This document shows positions 19,214 to 31,072 of a DNA stretch of 64,000 bases, in pieces. The DNA lies in assembly GCA_026545765.1 (NCBI GenBank), contig CM048842.1, forward strand, positions 46,881,431 through 46,945,430, in the 5' to 3' direction. Positions within the stretch are counted from its first letter, which is position 1, and each line of letters begins with the position of its first letter. This stretch comes from Plantago major (lineage: Eukaryota; Streptophyta; Magnoliopsida; Lamiales; Plantaginaceae). Position numbers and translations under genes: made by a program. The notes beneath the pieces are model-generated. The model did no database searches. It worked only from the letters and a program-made list of their open reading frames with translations, and was not told the DNA's origin.

Positions 19214-20799
19214 ATGGCACCCAATAAGATGACCACCAAGAACCCTAAGGTCGCATCATCTACTCCTGCTGAAAAGCAAGGAGGAAAGGAACTTAAGGTG
19301 TTGAATAAGCATATACAGGAAAGTTCACCCCATCGGACTGGAACCCTAACCACAAAATGAATTGGGGAGCTTTTCTAGTGAAGAAATATGTACCAGCAGT
19401 TATACCTTCAAGACCAGAAAGGAAACTGATATTGGGGATGCTGAAGAATTCCCATATCTACAAGCTTCTATCTGCTGCACCCAGTGGACTATCCGCACTG
19501 GATGTACTGGAGTTCTATAGCAACTCCAAAATCGTCACAAAGGCTGTAAATGATGAAGAAGGGAAATACATGCAGACTGATGTCCAAGGACAAGAAATTG
19601 TTCTAGACTGCAAGACTTTCTGCAAGATATTCCGATTGAAAAATCAACATCAAGGACGCTTCCATGATTCAAGGCGTCAAAGAGCTATTTGAAGAAATCC
19701 AGTTAGAAAATGCAAAAGGTTGCCCAGGAGACTTTGTTCTGAAAGCCATCAGAACTAGTCATCTCCAGAAACACTGGAGTACCTTAGCTCTCATTCTGGT
19801 CCGTTGCTTTGATGACAACAAAGTTGGAGTGGACCAAATAAGTATGGAAAGATGGATGATGATGCATCTTCTGAACAAGAAGAATGAAGGGCAGGAAACC
19901 CACTTCAATTGGGGGAAGTACGCCTTCAACAAATTCCTTGGACATATTGAAGAATTTGAGTCCAAGACCATCAATGGCCTTGCTGAGCCAAAGGCCAATA
20001 TGCACTTTGGTCTCAGGATATGTCACATTCTGGAAACAATGGGAATTACTCTCAGAGAGAAACAAGAAATCCCAGTCACCAACTCCTTTTTCAGACACGC
20101 CTTTGAAGAAAAGGAGAAACTTGTTCTTTGAACGCACTTTCGAGAAGCGAAGAAGAAGAAAGCAGACAAGGTGAGGAGGTCTCTGAGCAAGCTCAAGCCA
20201 AACCTCCAGTTGCCAAGAGAAAGAGGACTCAAGGCAAAAGAGCCTCCAAGTTCCTAAGCATACAAGAGGCACAACCTTTTGGAGACAAGGTCTTAGAAGA
20301 TGTTGTTCGCCCAGAAAGGCAGTTCCAGAAAGCCCCAAGAATCCTGAATTAGACTGCTCCAGAACTCTCCAGAGATGATAGAAATATCAAAGATGGGTCT
20401 GCACCAACACAGATTAGTGATTTTGAGGATGATGAAGTTCTTGCAAAAGTACTCAAAAGATTCAAGTATGAGACCCATGGAGGAGCATCAAGCTCAGCTC
20501 TTCAGAAAGACAAGAGGCCCTCTACCCAGCAGGAAGAAGAAGGCCTGGGTGAGGAAGATAGAATGCTAGAAGATCCTGACATTGCTTCCACATTCACAAT
20601 GCCAGCACTTAATATTGCTGAAGAAAACCTTGTTCTTGAACAGGTTCCTCAACCTTCTGAGAAAGCTCAACTCTCAAAAAAGGATCAAACTGAGATGGAG
20701 ACTCAGAATGATACTGCAGAGGAGAACAACAATGAGCATAGAGAGACTGTGCAATCACCACAAGTCCAAAAGATCAATGATCAGTCTGACTCTTTTCAG
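19214..20799 (+). pseudogene. ORF3 exon 1 of element B
   Basis: ATG at 19214 begins MAPNKMTTKN, like A. A frameshift near 19310 breaks the GEF(T/N)P region; homology resumes in frame at 19357 (MNWGAFLVKKYVP). A deletion of about 22 bases near 19645 and further indels near 20130 and 20350 break it again. Conserved blocks are the same as in A (SAAPSGLSALDVLEFY, HLQKHWSTLALIL, HFNWGKYAFNKFLGH, GLRICHILETMGI). The basic KRKRTQGKRA patch is kept. Function is unknown; the product cannot be made from this copy. Confidence 0.68.
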
Positions 20800-21678
20800 G
20801 TAGCAAAAGTAGTTTGTATCTAACTTGTCAACATTAAAATGTTAACTTGTTACTCATAAGCTTCATTTTTTACAGGCCAACTTGGAGACACAATTTCAGG
20901 GGGAAGTAAATTTTTCCACCCCTCTGAATGAAGAAGAGGTTCCTCCAACCTCAGAACAACAAGAAGAGCTTGTTCTACAGGTGGTTAAGTTATCTCTGAA
21001 TAAGAAATAACTTGCTTGAAATATTCATATCTTGTGTTCTAAATTCTTTTTGTCTCTTCTTAGGCTCTAATTGAGGAAGTAGTGGTGGTGGAACCAACAC
21101 CCCAAAACCAAGAGATTCCATAGGCTGAAAAGCTTTCTGAGGAAGCATTTACTGAGCCTTCTGTTGTGAAGGTAAGTAATCAGTAATAGTCTCCTTCAAG
21201 AATGCTCTGGAAATTCCACTACTAAATCTTTTATGTTTGTTCTTATAGGCTCAGTCAGAAGAACAGTTGGATGGAGAAACAGTTGTGTTAACTCCTCCAA
21301 AGGAAACTAAAACTGCTGAACAAGCAGTATCTGCAGAAAAGGTGCCAGAAACCCCCAAGGTTTCTGAGAAAGATGGGACTGAGCTTCCTCACTTGGAAGT
21401 AAGTGAAGTCTCGGAAAGCATTTCTCTATTTATCTTTTCTGATAACAGTTTCTAAACATATTTGATTTTAAATATCAGGTTCAAGCAGAAAGAAAGGTTG
21501 ATGAGGATCAAACTTCTCCTCACAACAAGGTATCTGAGGCCTCTGTGCCCAAGCAAGCAAAAGTCCAAGCAAATGAGCCTATTGTTCCGACACAGGTATG
21601 CTCAGAAATCTTACTTCTGCACACAGATACTAACACAAGTGGTTTTGAACAAAACTGACGTGATCCCTTTCTTTCAAG
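20800..21678 (+). pseudogene. ORF3 intron/mini-exon array of element B
   Basis: Introns 20800-20875, 20981-21063, 21172-21248, 21399-21478 and 21596-21677. Exons 20876-20980, 21064-21171, 21249-21398 and 21479-21595 are multiples of three and phase 0. Donors GTAGCA, GTGGTT, GTAAGT, GTAAGT, GTATGC. Acceptors are ACAG, TTAG, ATAG, TCAG and a last one damaged from CAG|G to CAA|G, so the nearest AG would shift the frame by one. Exon 3 carries a TAG near 21121. Confidence 0.72.
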
Positions 21679-22159
21679 CTCAAAGTCTAGTGCCAGTTGA
21701 TTTACTCAAGGCTTTCCGAAAGCACACTTTAAAGAAACATCTCAAGTGCTTCAGACAATGGCAGAAACTCAGAAAGGCTGACCTTTCTGAAATAGCCAGA
21801 GTAATCGACGTCCCAGAAAAAAGAGCAATTGCCCTAAATTTGGAAGATTACATCCATGCACTGTTCCCAACAGAGTCCTACTCGTTTGCCACTCTTATGC
21901 ATGAAGACTTCATTCATGAAGTAGCACAAAAACTTTTAGCATAATTCAAGTCTGCGGATGCTCAAACCCAAGCAGATGGTTATCCATCCTGCCTTGCCCA
22001 GTAAGCTCACTACTTATCCAGCTGAGCAAGAAGAAGTCAATGGGAGGATGATTACATTCCCAAATGTGATCAACCTGGTTTCAGAAGATGAAGAGGATAT
22101 GGACGAGAACGATTACCAAGAACCCCCTTCTGAGCATCCAAGTCTAGAAAACAAGAAAA

Positions 22160-22197
<38 letters not shown>

Positions 22198-24424
22198 CAG
22201 AATGATGATCCCCAATCTAGACAAGGTGGGATTCAGAAAGCTAGCAAAGGAAGTGGAGAAAAGGCTACTTCTTCGAATGCTCAGAAAGCCCCATCATCAT
22301 CACCTCCCAAGTCTCATCAAGATACCCAACATGCTGAGCACAATGATGGCATAGAAGAAATTTTAGCAGCTGAGTTTAGGATTGAACAACTCAGAAAGGT
22401 GTTGGAAGAAGAGAAGAGAATCAACTTAGAGTGTCAAGCTCATGTTGATGAGTAGGAAGCCAAAATCCAAAAGCTCAAAGAAGCTAATGCCAAGGAATTG
22501 GCACTCCTAGATGAGCAAAGAAATCTGAAGGATGCCATGGATGACAATGATGATGAAGAGCATGATGTTGAGACTGCCTCAGAAAGACTTTCTACATCTT
22601 CTCAGAAGGCCAACACACTTGATGGAAAACAGAAGAAGATTGTCAATCTGCAAACAATCCAAGAAAAGGATAATGAGAGTGATGCTGAAGAAAACCACAA
22701 CTTGATTACTGAAGCAGAAGATGAGAGACTTGTCACTCAGCACAAGAGAGCCCTACTTTCTCCTCATATATTCTCTGCACCAAGTAGTTCAAGAAGTGAA
22801 GAGCACCGTGCAAGGAACAGTATCTTTTTGGAACTCAGAAAGACACTAGTTGTCCAAGACACAGAAGTGCTAAAATCCGTTCCAGAAGAGATGAAGCCAT
22901 TGGCTGCTTGTCCAAGACACAGAAGTGCTAAAATCCGTTCCAGAAGAGATGAAGCCATTGGCTGCTGCTTTACTCAACAGAGCAACCAGCATAGCTCTCT
23001 CTCAGAAAGACCTAGGGTTGGTTAGGGATGAGGATTGTAACAATGCTAATGCAGAATTAAATGAAGCTAGCTATGCCGTTCTGCAAGCCAATGCTATTCT
23101 AAGGACACTTAAAGAACTCAACAGAAAGGAGCAGGAACTGGTTAGGCAGAACAAAGAGCTGAAGAAAGAAATCCAAGAATTGGTCAGGGTGCACAACAAT
23201 CTCCAGAAAAATTTTGACTCACTCTCTGAAGCTTATGCTATCATGAGTCAATCATTCATGACTAAGGGGGAAGAAGAGATGCCTCAGAAAGGCAGAAAAA
23301 GAAAGAGAAAACAATCAATGCCTCCCTCCTCAAGTCAACTAGTCATCAAGAACACTGGAGACGCCCCTTCTGAAGAAGTTGTTCCAGATCAACCAGCCAG
23401 AAGGCTGAGAAGTATGGTCACTAGGGGAACCAAGTCCCTTAGGATCTCAGATGGGAACAACCAGAATAATCCTGAAAAAGGAGAAGACCAAGAAGAAGGA
23501 GAAGTGAGAGGCCAAGAAGGCTGCAAGTCTCCAACTTTGAACTTCAATGATGATGAGGATGAATCTGATACAGATGAACATCCACTTCACAAAAGAAGGA
23601 GACAAGCAACTTTTTCACAACCTCCTCTGGCAGCAATGCCTTTGGCAGCCAGAACTCCTTCTGGAAATACCAAGTCAATGCAAGGAACATGCACCAGCAC
23701 AGCCCCAAGGCAGGAAGAAAGGGTTAGAGGATCTCCTGACAGAAGGCCACCGAACAGAAAAAGCAAGAAGGGATTCCCAGTTTGGCAGAATAAACAGAGA
23801 AACTCATCAAGAAAGGCCAACTGATGCCCACATTAAGTATGTGAAGACTAGTAATGAAGAGTCTTCATATAGGTGCATTCTGAACAAGAGAGGGTATTGG
23901 ATTCTGGAGCTACAACATCTACTTATCAATGATAAGTTTCCAACTCCCATCCTCAACCAGATACAGAAATGGAAAGAAGGTAAGCCAGAATTGCTAAAAT
24001 CTGAGCACCTTCATGCCTGGCTAAACTTTGAAGTAGAAAAGAGGAATGAAGCCAGACAGATGGACCTTTCCCTTGCCTGTCCTTACCCAAAGCCTGAGAT
24101 GTACACAAGGTAAGAAAACTAGATGGTAGCTACAGCAGGAAGAACAAACTAGGTGTTTCAACCTATGAGTCATTCTATATGACATTGGATGAATACCTAG
24201 ATGATTTACACTATCTGGAAGAAATATACAAGTATTTCAACCTATCTCAGTTGCAAGTAGACCATGCCTGGGCTTGGGTCAAACATTTTTTGCGGAAGAA
24301 TCATAAGCTTGGCAAGAGTTACCAAGAAATATGTGACTTATCCAGAAAGACAGAGCTCTCTGTGAGAAGGACTCTTTATGACTATGTCCAAGAATGCAGA
24401 AAAGTGGATGCTCATGCCAACTGA
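21679..24424 (+). pseudogene. ORF3 last exon of element B
   Basis: Colinear with A's last exon. It has the HTLKKHLKCFRQW/LEDYIHALFPTESYSF block, a pure Asp run (about 22160-22197), a coiled coil (about 23100-23230), the KRKRKQS patch and the C-terminal domain ending HAN at TGA 24422-24424. Breaks: TAA near 21943, a two-base loss near 21970, TAG near 22454, a 58-bp duplication at 22851-22966, a frameshift near 23770 and a two-base loss near 24095. It is useful for restoring the alignment of A, which has different lesions. Confidence 0.68.
22851..22966 (+). repeat. 58-bp tandem duplication inside ORF3 of B
   Basis: Bases 22851-22908 are repeated at 22909-22966 (both begin TGTCCAAGACACAG). A has one copy. 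Since 58 is not a multiple of three it shifts the frame, so it is a late lesion. Confidence 0.85.
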
Positions 24425-24841
24425 TCCAGAAAGGATGCTGAAGAACTTGAGGTATCTGAACCTAAGTTGCATTTCTGAAGACTTGAAGACTAGTAACATT
24501 AGAATACTCTCTTGGAGCTTGGATCCTCCTTTGTTCTAATTTACTTAGTATGTTTTGTTACTTTTTGTAATCTTGCTGATTGTTTCTGATTTTCCCTATC
24601 TGTAAAAGTTGCATCTCTTTCTGTAAACTGTACCTTTCTGAAGATCATACTCTCAGAAACATTCTAATAGATGACAACTTATCAGCAAAGATCACTTCTT
24701 GTGATTTGGTTGATGTTTACTTTCTACACTTAATTCAACTAAAATTGAATATCATTTGAAATGATTAAGTGGCGGGTTGTTTTCTCTTCCAGGATTACAA
24801 ATTTGTAATAGGACTTAAAAGATAGTCATAGATGACTGATC
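24425..24841 (+). other. 3' untranslated region of ORF3 in B
   Basis: Non-coding, colinear with 11486-11902. It ends at the polypurine tract. Confidence 0.55.
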
Positions 24842-24856
24842 AAAAAGGGGGAAATT
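24842..24856 (+). promoter_or_regulatory. Polypurine tract of element B
   Basis: AAAAAGGGGGAAATT directly before the TGTTAG start of the 3' LTR. Confidence 0.85.
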
Positions 24857-26275
24857 TGTTAGAAATATTTGTTAGTATTTTGATCACCCATCTCATGTTC
24901 TTATCTTAGCCAGAAAGGTGATTAAGTACTCTTGGTTCACTTGAACATTGTAAAAGAGGAAATTACTGAGTATGATTAGTCTAATAAATCTTGTATTAGG
25001 ATTATAGGTCTCTAAGTGTAATTTTTATTTCAAGAAGACCATGAGATCAATCCTAGCAATGGAGCTTATCTGAAGATTAGAAGACTGAAGATTGCACAAG
25101 ATTTATGAAGACATCAAGGTTTAGTCTAACTCAGAAAGACTATGTCTTTAATCCTCACTTAAGTGTATTTACTTACATTTGAAATAATGTTCTGGACATA
25201 TGACATCATGAGTAAGGAGCATGCAAGCCATTAGAAAGGCTCATGTATCCGTTGAAGACTACAGGACAAGAAATAGTACAAGTGCATTAATTACACCGGC
25301 AGAAATGTCGCTGATGCACAGTCCTCTCTGAGAAATGAGAAAAGGACTTCTGAGTACTCATTTCAAGATAAGTATGGACTGAATTTGAATTATGTCTAAC
25401 GGATATCATTCCAACGACTCTCAAATTCATCTATAAATATCACAAACTTAGATGCTGAGAATTACAACTTACAACATACCTTAGAACGCTCTATCTGAAA
25501 TCTTATCATCAAGAAAAGTATTCTCTCAAGCACTCTACTATCCTTTCTGAAAGCTTTCTGTTGCTTGAAAATCACTAGTAGTTATAAGTTGTTCTGAACC
25601 TTAACAAGAGATTGTTATTCGTGAAAGAGTTGAACTGTCAGATACCCTTTCTGAAGCTCATTCTCCAGAACGGACATCAATTACTTGGGTCAGTAAAGAG
25701 CAGACTGCCATCCACTGAACAAGTGTATTAAGTAGTCTTGTTCTATCAGGCTCTCTGAAAACATAACAGTAAAGTTATACGAGAAGCCTCTCTGACAAAC
25801 CTTATAACCAACACCATCAAGGCATGGAGTAGAGGAAGTACTTGATTTGGGAAATCAGGGAATAACTCCAAGGTTATCTGAGTAGAGGAAGTACTTAGCT
25901 CTAGGAGCTGGGGAATAACTCAGGGAGAACAATTGGTTGGGAACCATTTGTTTAAGAATCTCAGAATAGGATTATTATAAGGTGAATTCAATTATCTGTT
26001 CTAGTGAATTCTAGGCCTCCGAAAGACCGAAGTGGATTAGTTGGAGGATTACGCCACCTCCAGATACCACTATACTTGCTGTGTCATTTACCTTTCCGTA
26101 TTTATATTTCAGTAAAGAACACACACTTACTTATTGTTTCTACACTTATCTATCTTAAAGTCTTCCGCGCTCTGAATTTAAGTATCAGAAATCCCAGTTT
26201 ACGAAAGCTGTTTATCGACAAAAGTTTAAAAGACTATTCACCCCGTCTTTTACTTTGCCGTTATCTGGACCAACA
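24857..26275 (+). repeat. 3' LTR of element B
   Basis: 1419 bp, from TGTTAGAAATATTTG to GGACCAACA, the partner of 11918-13350. It keeps both hairpin repeat units and the TATA box. The terminal hairpin has decayed and the C-run before the end has shrunk to four C. The right flank (CTTTT...) is unrelated DNA, so this is the true right end of the A/B nest. Confidence 0.92.
25432..25439 (+). promoter_or_regulatory. LTR TATA box (B)
   Basis: TATAAATA about 575 bases into the LTR, the same position as in the A, C and D LTRs. Confidence 0.65.
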
Positions 26276-26292
26276 CTTTTTTTACTAAAATT

Positions 26293-26405
26293 TAATCTTA
26301 AACCAAAAATGTAAAATGTTCAATTAAATTATATAATGAAAATTTAGTCCCTGAAGTTTCATTATATAAAAAATTTGAACATTTTACATTTGCGATTTAA
26401 GATTA
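26293..26405. repeat. Foldback (inverted repeat) next to LTR B
   Basis: The arm 26293-26341 is nearly the reverse complement of 26357-26405, with a 15-base loop (ATTTAGTCCCTGAAG). Mismatches are few and AT-rich. It could be a small foldback element or a hairpin RNA locus; no target duplication was recognised. Confidence 0.7.
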
Positions 26406-27399
26406 CTTCGTAGTCAAAGTTGTAAAAGTTTGACTGCAAAAAGTCAAAGTGGAAAGCTATACCCAGGACGGGTGGAAGTAGAATACTTCATGTAACATCA
26501 TTTCACATTGAATTTTGTCATATTTGATTATCATAATGAATATTATTTTGAATTTATGCATGTTATGTTAGTATTATCCGATTTATACTTTTCATTAGAA
26601 ATCGTCTTTTATTATTGCAAATTATTCATTTATTCTGCAACTACTTTAGGAGAGAAGGCCCAATTATATAATTTGAAATGGAAAATAAAACAAAGAAAAT
26701 AAAAATGTGACTATCATATCAGGGCCAACCTCATATGCAAACTCCTAACGTAGACTTTAATCTAAGGTCTCCATTATCAAACGTTACTAATTGTGAGTTT
26801 TATTTGATAACTTTTTTATAGTGTAGAGATGTATTAGTATAAAATTAGTGAAAATTAAGTTTGCATCTATGAATGATCCACGTTTTTTTTTTGTCATATT
26901 AGTTCCTTTACGTGGAGGCATTCCATGTGTAACACCATCATTTCAATAAAGATTATATACCAACGGTACCATTATAGATGGAGCTCCAAGCTTAGTCAGG
27001 ATAATTCGTTCTTTTGGCCAAATAATCAATCTCCCCAACGATATTAAGATTTCATATGTGCTTAAAATTCATATTAACAATTTATAAAGTTGTTTTCTAT
27101 ACTAAATATTGAAATTCAATATTAGGTCAGTATATTGATTATTAAAGATACAAAATTGTGCAGGTGTAAGTCCAACAAATATAATGTATCATACACCTTT
27201 TCATCCATTGAGTTGTTTTTCTCCTGGTATGTTCAAGTTTTTACACATCAAATTTTGTGTTAGTATAATTCATTAAATAATTCTATTTATAATAGAAATT
27301 ATTTTCATATTTACGATAGGTGGAGGATCAACATATATATTTCAAATGACACCACATGCATCATCATGTTGTCAATTCATAAACCAATGAGATCTTTTT
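26406..27399. other. AT-rich stretch without recognised content
   Basis: I see no convincing gene, RNA or element end here. The last part may hold eroded Helitron N-terminal sequence, but reading frames are too broken to say. Confidence 0.4.
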
Positions 27400-28567
27400 T
27401 TATGTCAAAGGATGGACAACCTATAATTTGCTTACTGCATCAGAAATTTCTTCCATTATTGACGGAGACATTGAGAATGTGAGGCATGAGAGGGTATGGT
27501 TGAGGTGAAGTCGACTAGATTTTTGCATAGGATAAATGAATAATGAATTTCTTCCATGCTACCTTCCTCTTCATCACCCACTATTGTTCGTCTATGAAAA
27601 AGATGGTTGGTGTACAGATATACCCAGAACAACATACAATAAGAGGCCAAATCTCACACTTAGGCAATTCTTAGCATTTTGAATTCAATACAGGAAGGGA
27701 GAAGGTCATCATTAGGAGGTTGTTTCAACAATTTATTGTTGGTTCCTACATGATGATGGAGTCTCAGAGACTTCAGTGGATTCGTCACTATCAACCATAG
27801 CTTAGATACGAGTCTTATAAGAAGATTGCTAACAAGTTGATAATTGTGATTATGTTCCTTCATCATGTGATAGTCTCTTCATACTTCCATCATCTTTTCC
27901 AGGGGGTGCTAGATAGTACCAAAGTGTGTTGAAGGATTCTATGGCTATATGCAAGTGGACAAGATATTTGTGCATGTTCATAACATTGACATGCAACCCA
28001 ATGATGGCAGGATATCCGTGTATCTTGAGAGTCTTGGGTTGAGAATTGAGACCGGAAGACACACCTGATATCATATGTCGAGTCATCAAGGTGAAACTCG
28101 ATGAGTTGGTCAAGGATTTAAAGGATGGGCGTCTGTTTGGAAACTCAAAAGCACGTCAGTTGGTATTTTGTTGTCTCTATATGTTTATGTTATATAAAAT
28201 CAAGAAATGCTTTATAATAACTACTTCTTTCAATATTTTTAGTCATATGCATCGTTGAGTTCCAAAAGCGAAGCCTTTTGTACGTTCATATTTTGGTATT
28301 TCTGAATAAGGTGGATGAGGCAAAGATTAAACAAAACATTGATGACTACATATGTGCGGAGTTGTCAGAAAAGGATACTAATCCGGAATTGTACGAGGTG
28401 GTGTCAAACCACATGAAGGGACCATGTGGTCGGGCTAAACCTACTTTTCCATGCATGAAAGAAAACATGTGCTCAAAACATTTTCCAAAGAGCCATAGTG
28501 AAAATACCTTTGTTGACGATACTGGATATCACATATACAGAAGAAGGGACATGTGTCACCGTCGATA
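27400..28567 (+). pseudogene. Helitron Rep N-terminal and HUH region (relic 1)
   Basis: Broken frames still read as the plant Helitron helicase-like protein: YNLLTASE, LPLHHPLLFVYEKDGW, LRQFLAF, FITLTCNP, DTPDIICRVIKVKLDELVKDL, VEFQKRSLLYVHILVFL, then VVSNHMKGPCG and MCSKHFPKSHSENTFVDDTGYHIYRRRD. The family's HUH motif normally reads HAHIL; here YVHIL has lost the first His, so the nickase is inactive. A probable intron lies between about 28158 and 28243. Stops and shifts are frequent. Confidence 0.7.
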
Positions 28568-28604
28568 AGAATGGAGTTTATCTTGACAACAGGTGAAATT
28601 TATA

Positions 28605-28857
28605 CTCCCTCTGTCCCGCAAAAGAATGTAACTATTCCTTTTTTGGACGTCCCACTAATTTTGGACACTTCCTAAAATAGTAAAAAAGTAAACCCCTCTA
28701 TCTTATACTTTTCGCATTCTTTATCATTTTTCTCTCTTATCTTTCATACTTTCCCCATTCTTTATCATTTATCTCTCCACCAACAAATAATAAACTATTG
28801 GTCATCTTAAGAACAACGCTGAAAAGTTTATGGCCTATATAAGCGGGACGGATGGAG
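28605..28857. mobile_element. Stowaway-type (Tc1/mariner) MITE
   Basis: 253 bp with inverted ends CTCCCTCTGTCCCGC and GCGGGACGGATGGAG, flanked by TA on both sides (28603-28604, 28858-28859). The CTCCCTCYGTCCC end and TA duplication are the hallmarks of Stowaway MITEs. It has no coding capacity. It is inserted within Helitron relic 1, so it is younger. Confidence 0.9.
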
Positions 28858-28879
28858 TATTAATTAAAGATTATTTCTA

Positions 28880-29740
28880 TTTTATTGTCGTAAATCTTGG
28901 TTTATATGTTGCCGTATATGAATTGAATTTTTTAAATAGATTTGTTGTCCCATACAATGCTCAATTGCTATTGAAGTATCAATCTCACATATACGTTGAA
29001 TATTGTAATGGTGGGGCTTCAATGCAATATTTGTTCAAGTACATCTGTAAGGAAAGTGACAGAGTGGGTGTTACGTTCATCGACAAAATAATAATGATGA
29101 GATTAATAGGCATACTGATTGTCGGTACGTTTCAGCATTTGAGGCAATATGGAGATTTTTTGAATTCAAGATACATCATAGGATACCTGCTGTTGAGCTC
29201 TTACCATTTCATCTAGAGGATGAGCATGGGGTACCATTCAGAGATGGAGATTTATGTCGGATCTTCTTGATAAGCCTTCAGTGAATCAGTCAAAGTTTCT
29301 TGAATGGTTTGAGCTGAACAAGGTAGACCCGGAAGCTAGAAAATTGATGTATCCTGAGTTACCCTATGAGTATTGCTGGAAGGATGGACAGAAGAAGTGG
29401 TCCCGTAGGAAAACGAAGTCACAAGTTGTTGGAAGTATATAATGTGTCGATGGCATATGAAACCATGTACTATATGCGACTTATGTATAATCATGTTAGA
29501 GGCGCAACATGTTATCAGGATATTAGAACAGTGCACGGTGTTGTTTACAAGACCTGCAAGGACTCATGTGGGGCTTTAGGTCTACTAATAGATGATGAAG
29601 AGTATGTCGGTGGAATTACTGAGGCAAGTCGTTGGGAACAACATGTTTCCTATGTCATCTTTTTACGATGCTTCTTCTTTCACGAAGCATGGCAAGACCA
29701 GAGGTGGTATGGAGGATGACATGTAATTTCTTATCTGAGG
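28880..29740 (+). pseudogene. Helitron Rep C-terminal and helicase front region (relic 1)
   Basis: Read across frames: FVVPYNAQLLLKYQSHIYVEYCN, YLFKYICK (the YxxxY catalytic tyrosine motif is present), DCRYVSAFEAIWRFF, IHHRIPAVELLPFHL, FLEWFELNKVDPEARKLMYPELP, ATCYQDIRTVHGVVY, and KDSCGALGLLIDDEEYVGGI. These match the region between Rep and Pif1 in plant Helitrons. At least three frame changes break it. A further fragment with a possible intron (29781-29873) follows, reading GLRLTDEQI across the acceptor. Confidence 0.72.
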
Positions 29741-30059
29741 ACATTCTATACAACCAGCAAAACAAAGTCTCATAATCCAGGTAATTTGTTAGTAGATTTT
29801 ATATTTTATCAAAATACTAAAATGATAGTATGCATTTACTTATTTATTATTTTGATTTATTTCGCGATTCAGGTTTGAGGCTTACAGATGAACAAATCCA
29901 TATACGTAGCGTTGCTTCAAATTGAGAAGATACTGAAAGCAAATTGTAGCAGTCTTGGTTTTTTTTAGTCCATGCCAATGTCAGATGAGTCTGTAACTGA
30001 CAATGCCACGAAATAGTTTATAGTTGATGAGATGTCATATGTCAGAGATGCCATGAGAT

Positions 30060-30285
30060 CATAATTCGACGGACTGTACCCACATTTGACTGACGAGCTC
30101 CGTAAAATTTACGATAAGATTATGGATGCAGTTGACAGGGGCAGAGGTGGAGTGTTGTTGTATATGTCTACGGTGGTACTGGTAAGACTTTTATTTGGAG
30201 GACGTTCTGTTCTGGCTTGCATGCCAAAATAGATACAGTATTTCCAGTCGCATCAACTGATATTGCATCACTCTTGTTGCGGGAA
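30060..30285 (+). pseudogene. Helitron Pif1 helicase Walker A fragment (relic 1)
   Basis: LTDELRKIYDKIMDAVDRGRGG, then after a one-base shift YGGTGKTFIWRT, the P-loop of the Pif1-type helicase, and FPVASTDIASLLL. Homology stops at about 30285. Confidence 0.7.
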
Positions 30286-30479
30286 AAATCCATAAAAGGT
30301 ATCTCAAGTTGTTACATTTCGTTTTTTGGTACCTTATGTTGTGACAATCAAATTTTAGTACCTTAAATCAACTTTTGTCACGTATAAGGTACCCTTGTGA
30401 CACATGGCAGCTTAATTAAGAAAAATTTGTCACATTGCAATTTTAAAATTTTAATGGATAAAATTACAAATAAAATAAC

Positions 30480-30895
30480 TTCTGTTACTTTCAATAGAGG
30501 CACAAGGCTCTTAGTTACTAATCTTAGGAAGCATATCATTGGGCCAAATATAATATTTGTAATCAACGCAGACCAAAAGGTTTTCATTCCAATTGTAATG
30601 ATGAACCCATCCGTCAAGACGAAGTTTCCTATCAATTTTGATAGGAGATAGTTCCCTATATCGTCTATTTTGCTATGACTATAAACAAGAGTCATGGGCA
30701 ATCTCTCTCACACATCGGGCTCTACCTGCCTCACCAGTATTCAACCATGGTTGGTTATTGTTGCTTTCTCTAGAATTACCAGGAGAAAGGGATTGAAGGT
30801 ATTGACTTGCGACGAAAATGGTATAAAACATATCACACGACAACCAACATGGTTTATAACCACGTTCGACAAATTAAGAGATATTTTGTCTATAA
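30480..30895 (+). pseudogene. Helitron Pif1 helicase C-terminal fragment (relic 1)
   Basis: GTRLLVTNLRKHII, QKVFIPIVMMNPS, then in another frame FAMTINKSHGQSLSHIGLYLP (helicase motifs V/VI region of Pif1), then RITRRKGLKVLTCDENG. The central helicase motifs between this and Walker A are deleted and replaced by about 195 bp of AT-rich DNA I do not recognise. Confidence 0.72.
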
Positions 30896-31042
30896 AATGA
30901 TTTTAACACCGACTACAGCATAAATGTGTTCATGTTCAATTTCACTAATTCACATTAGGCACCTTTTTTTAGAGGTATTTATGACAATCGACATGTTATT
31001 CAACAACGTATTCATTTCTTATTTTGAGTTTGCTCTCCATGC

Positions 31043-31072
31043 CCCGTCGAGTATCGACGGGCCATTGACTAG
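31043..31072 (+). repeat. Helitron 3' terminus: hairpin plus CTAG
   Basis: CCCGTCGA-GTA-TCGACGGG forms an 8-bp perfect stem (31043-31061). CTAG follows at 31069-31072 and then T, matching the CTRR-T end of Helitrons, with the hairpin about seven bases before it. It sits correctly downstream of the helicase C-terminus. Confidence 0.75.

Larger units (their letters stand above)
13351..26275 (+). mobile_element. Ty1/copia element B, 5' part missing or displaced
   Basis: The same family and subfamily as A. The sequence begins exactly at A's LTR end with gag codons just before the zinc knuckle, so primer site and gag start are absent here. It then runs gag, pol, ORF3, polypurine tract and 3' LTR. 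The best explanation is that A inserted into B's gag; GAAAT at 13351-13355 would be one copy of the target duplication. The copy is dead: integrase has Asn for the second catalytic Asp and RNase H lacks its TTEAEY segment. Confidence 0.88.
27400..31072 (+). mobile_element. Decayed autonomous Helitron (relic 1)
   Basis: Fragments in the right order for a plant RepHel protein: N-terminal region, Rep, helicase front, Walker A, then the helicase C-terminus, followed by a terminal hairpin and CTAG. A Stowaway-type MITE sits inside. Most of the helicase between Walker A and the C-terminus is missing (30286-30480). The 5' TC end was not found, so the left limit is only where homology becomes visible. 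Confidence 0.75.

Noticed and set aside
11918..24856. A and B as a tandem pair sharing one LTR by unequal recombination
   Set aside because: Unequal exchange between LTRs would keep primer site and gag front after the shared LTR; B lacks both, so nesting of A in B (or an autointegration circle) fits better.
28830..28880. Start of a small gene at the MITE edge
   Set aside because: The first codons fall inside the MITE end; only the downstream part matches Helitron protein.
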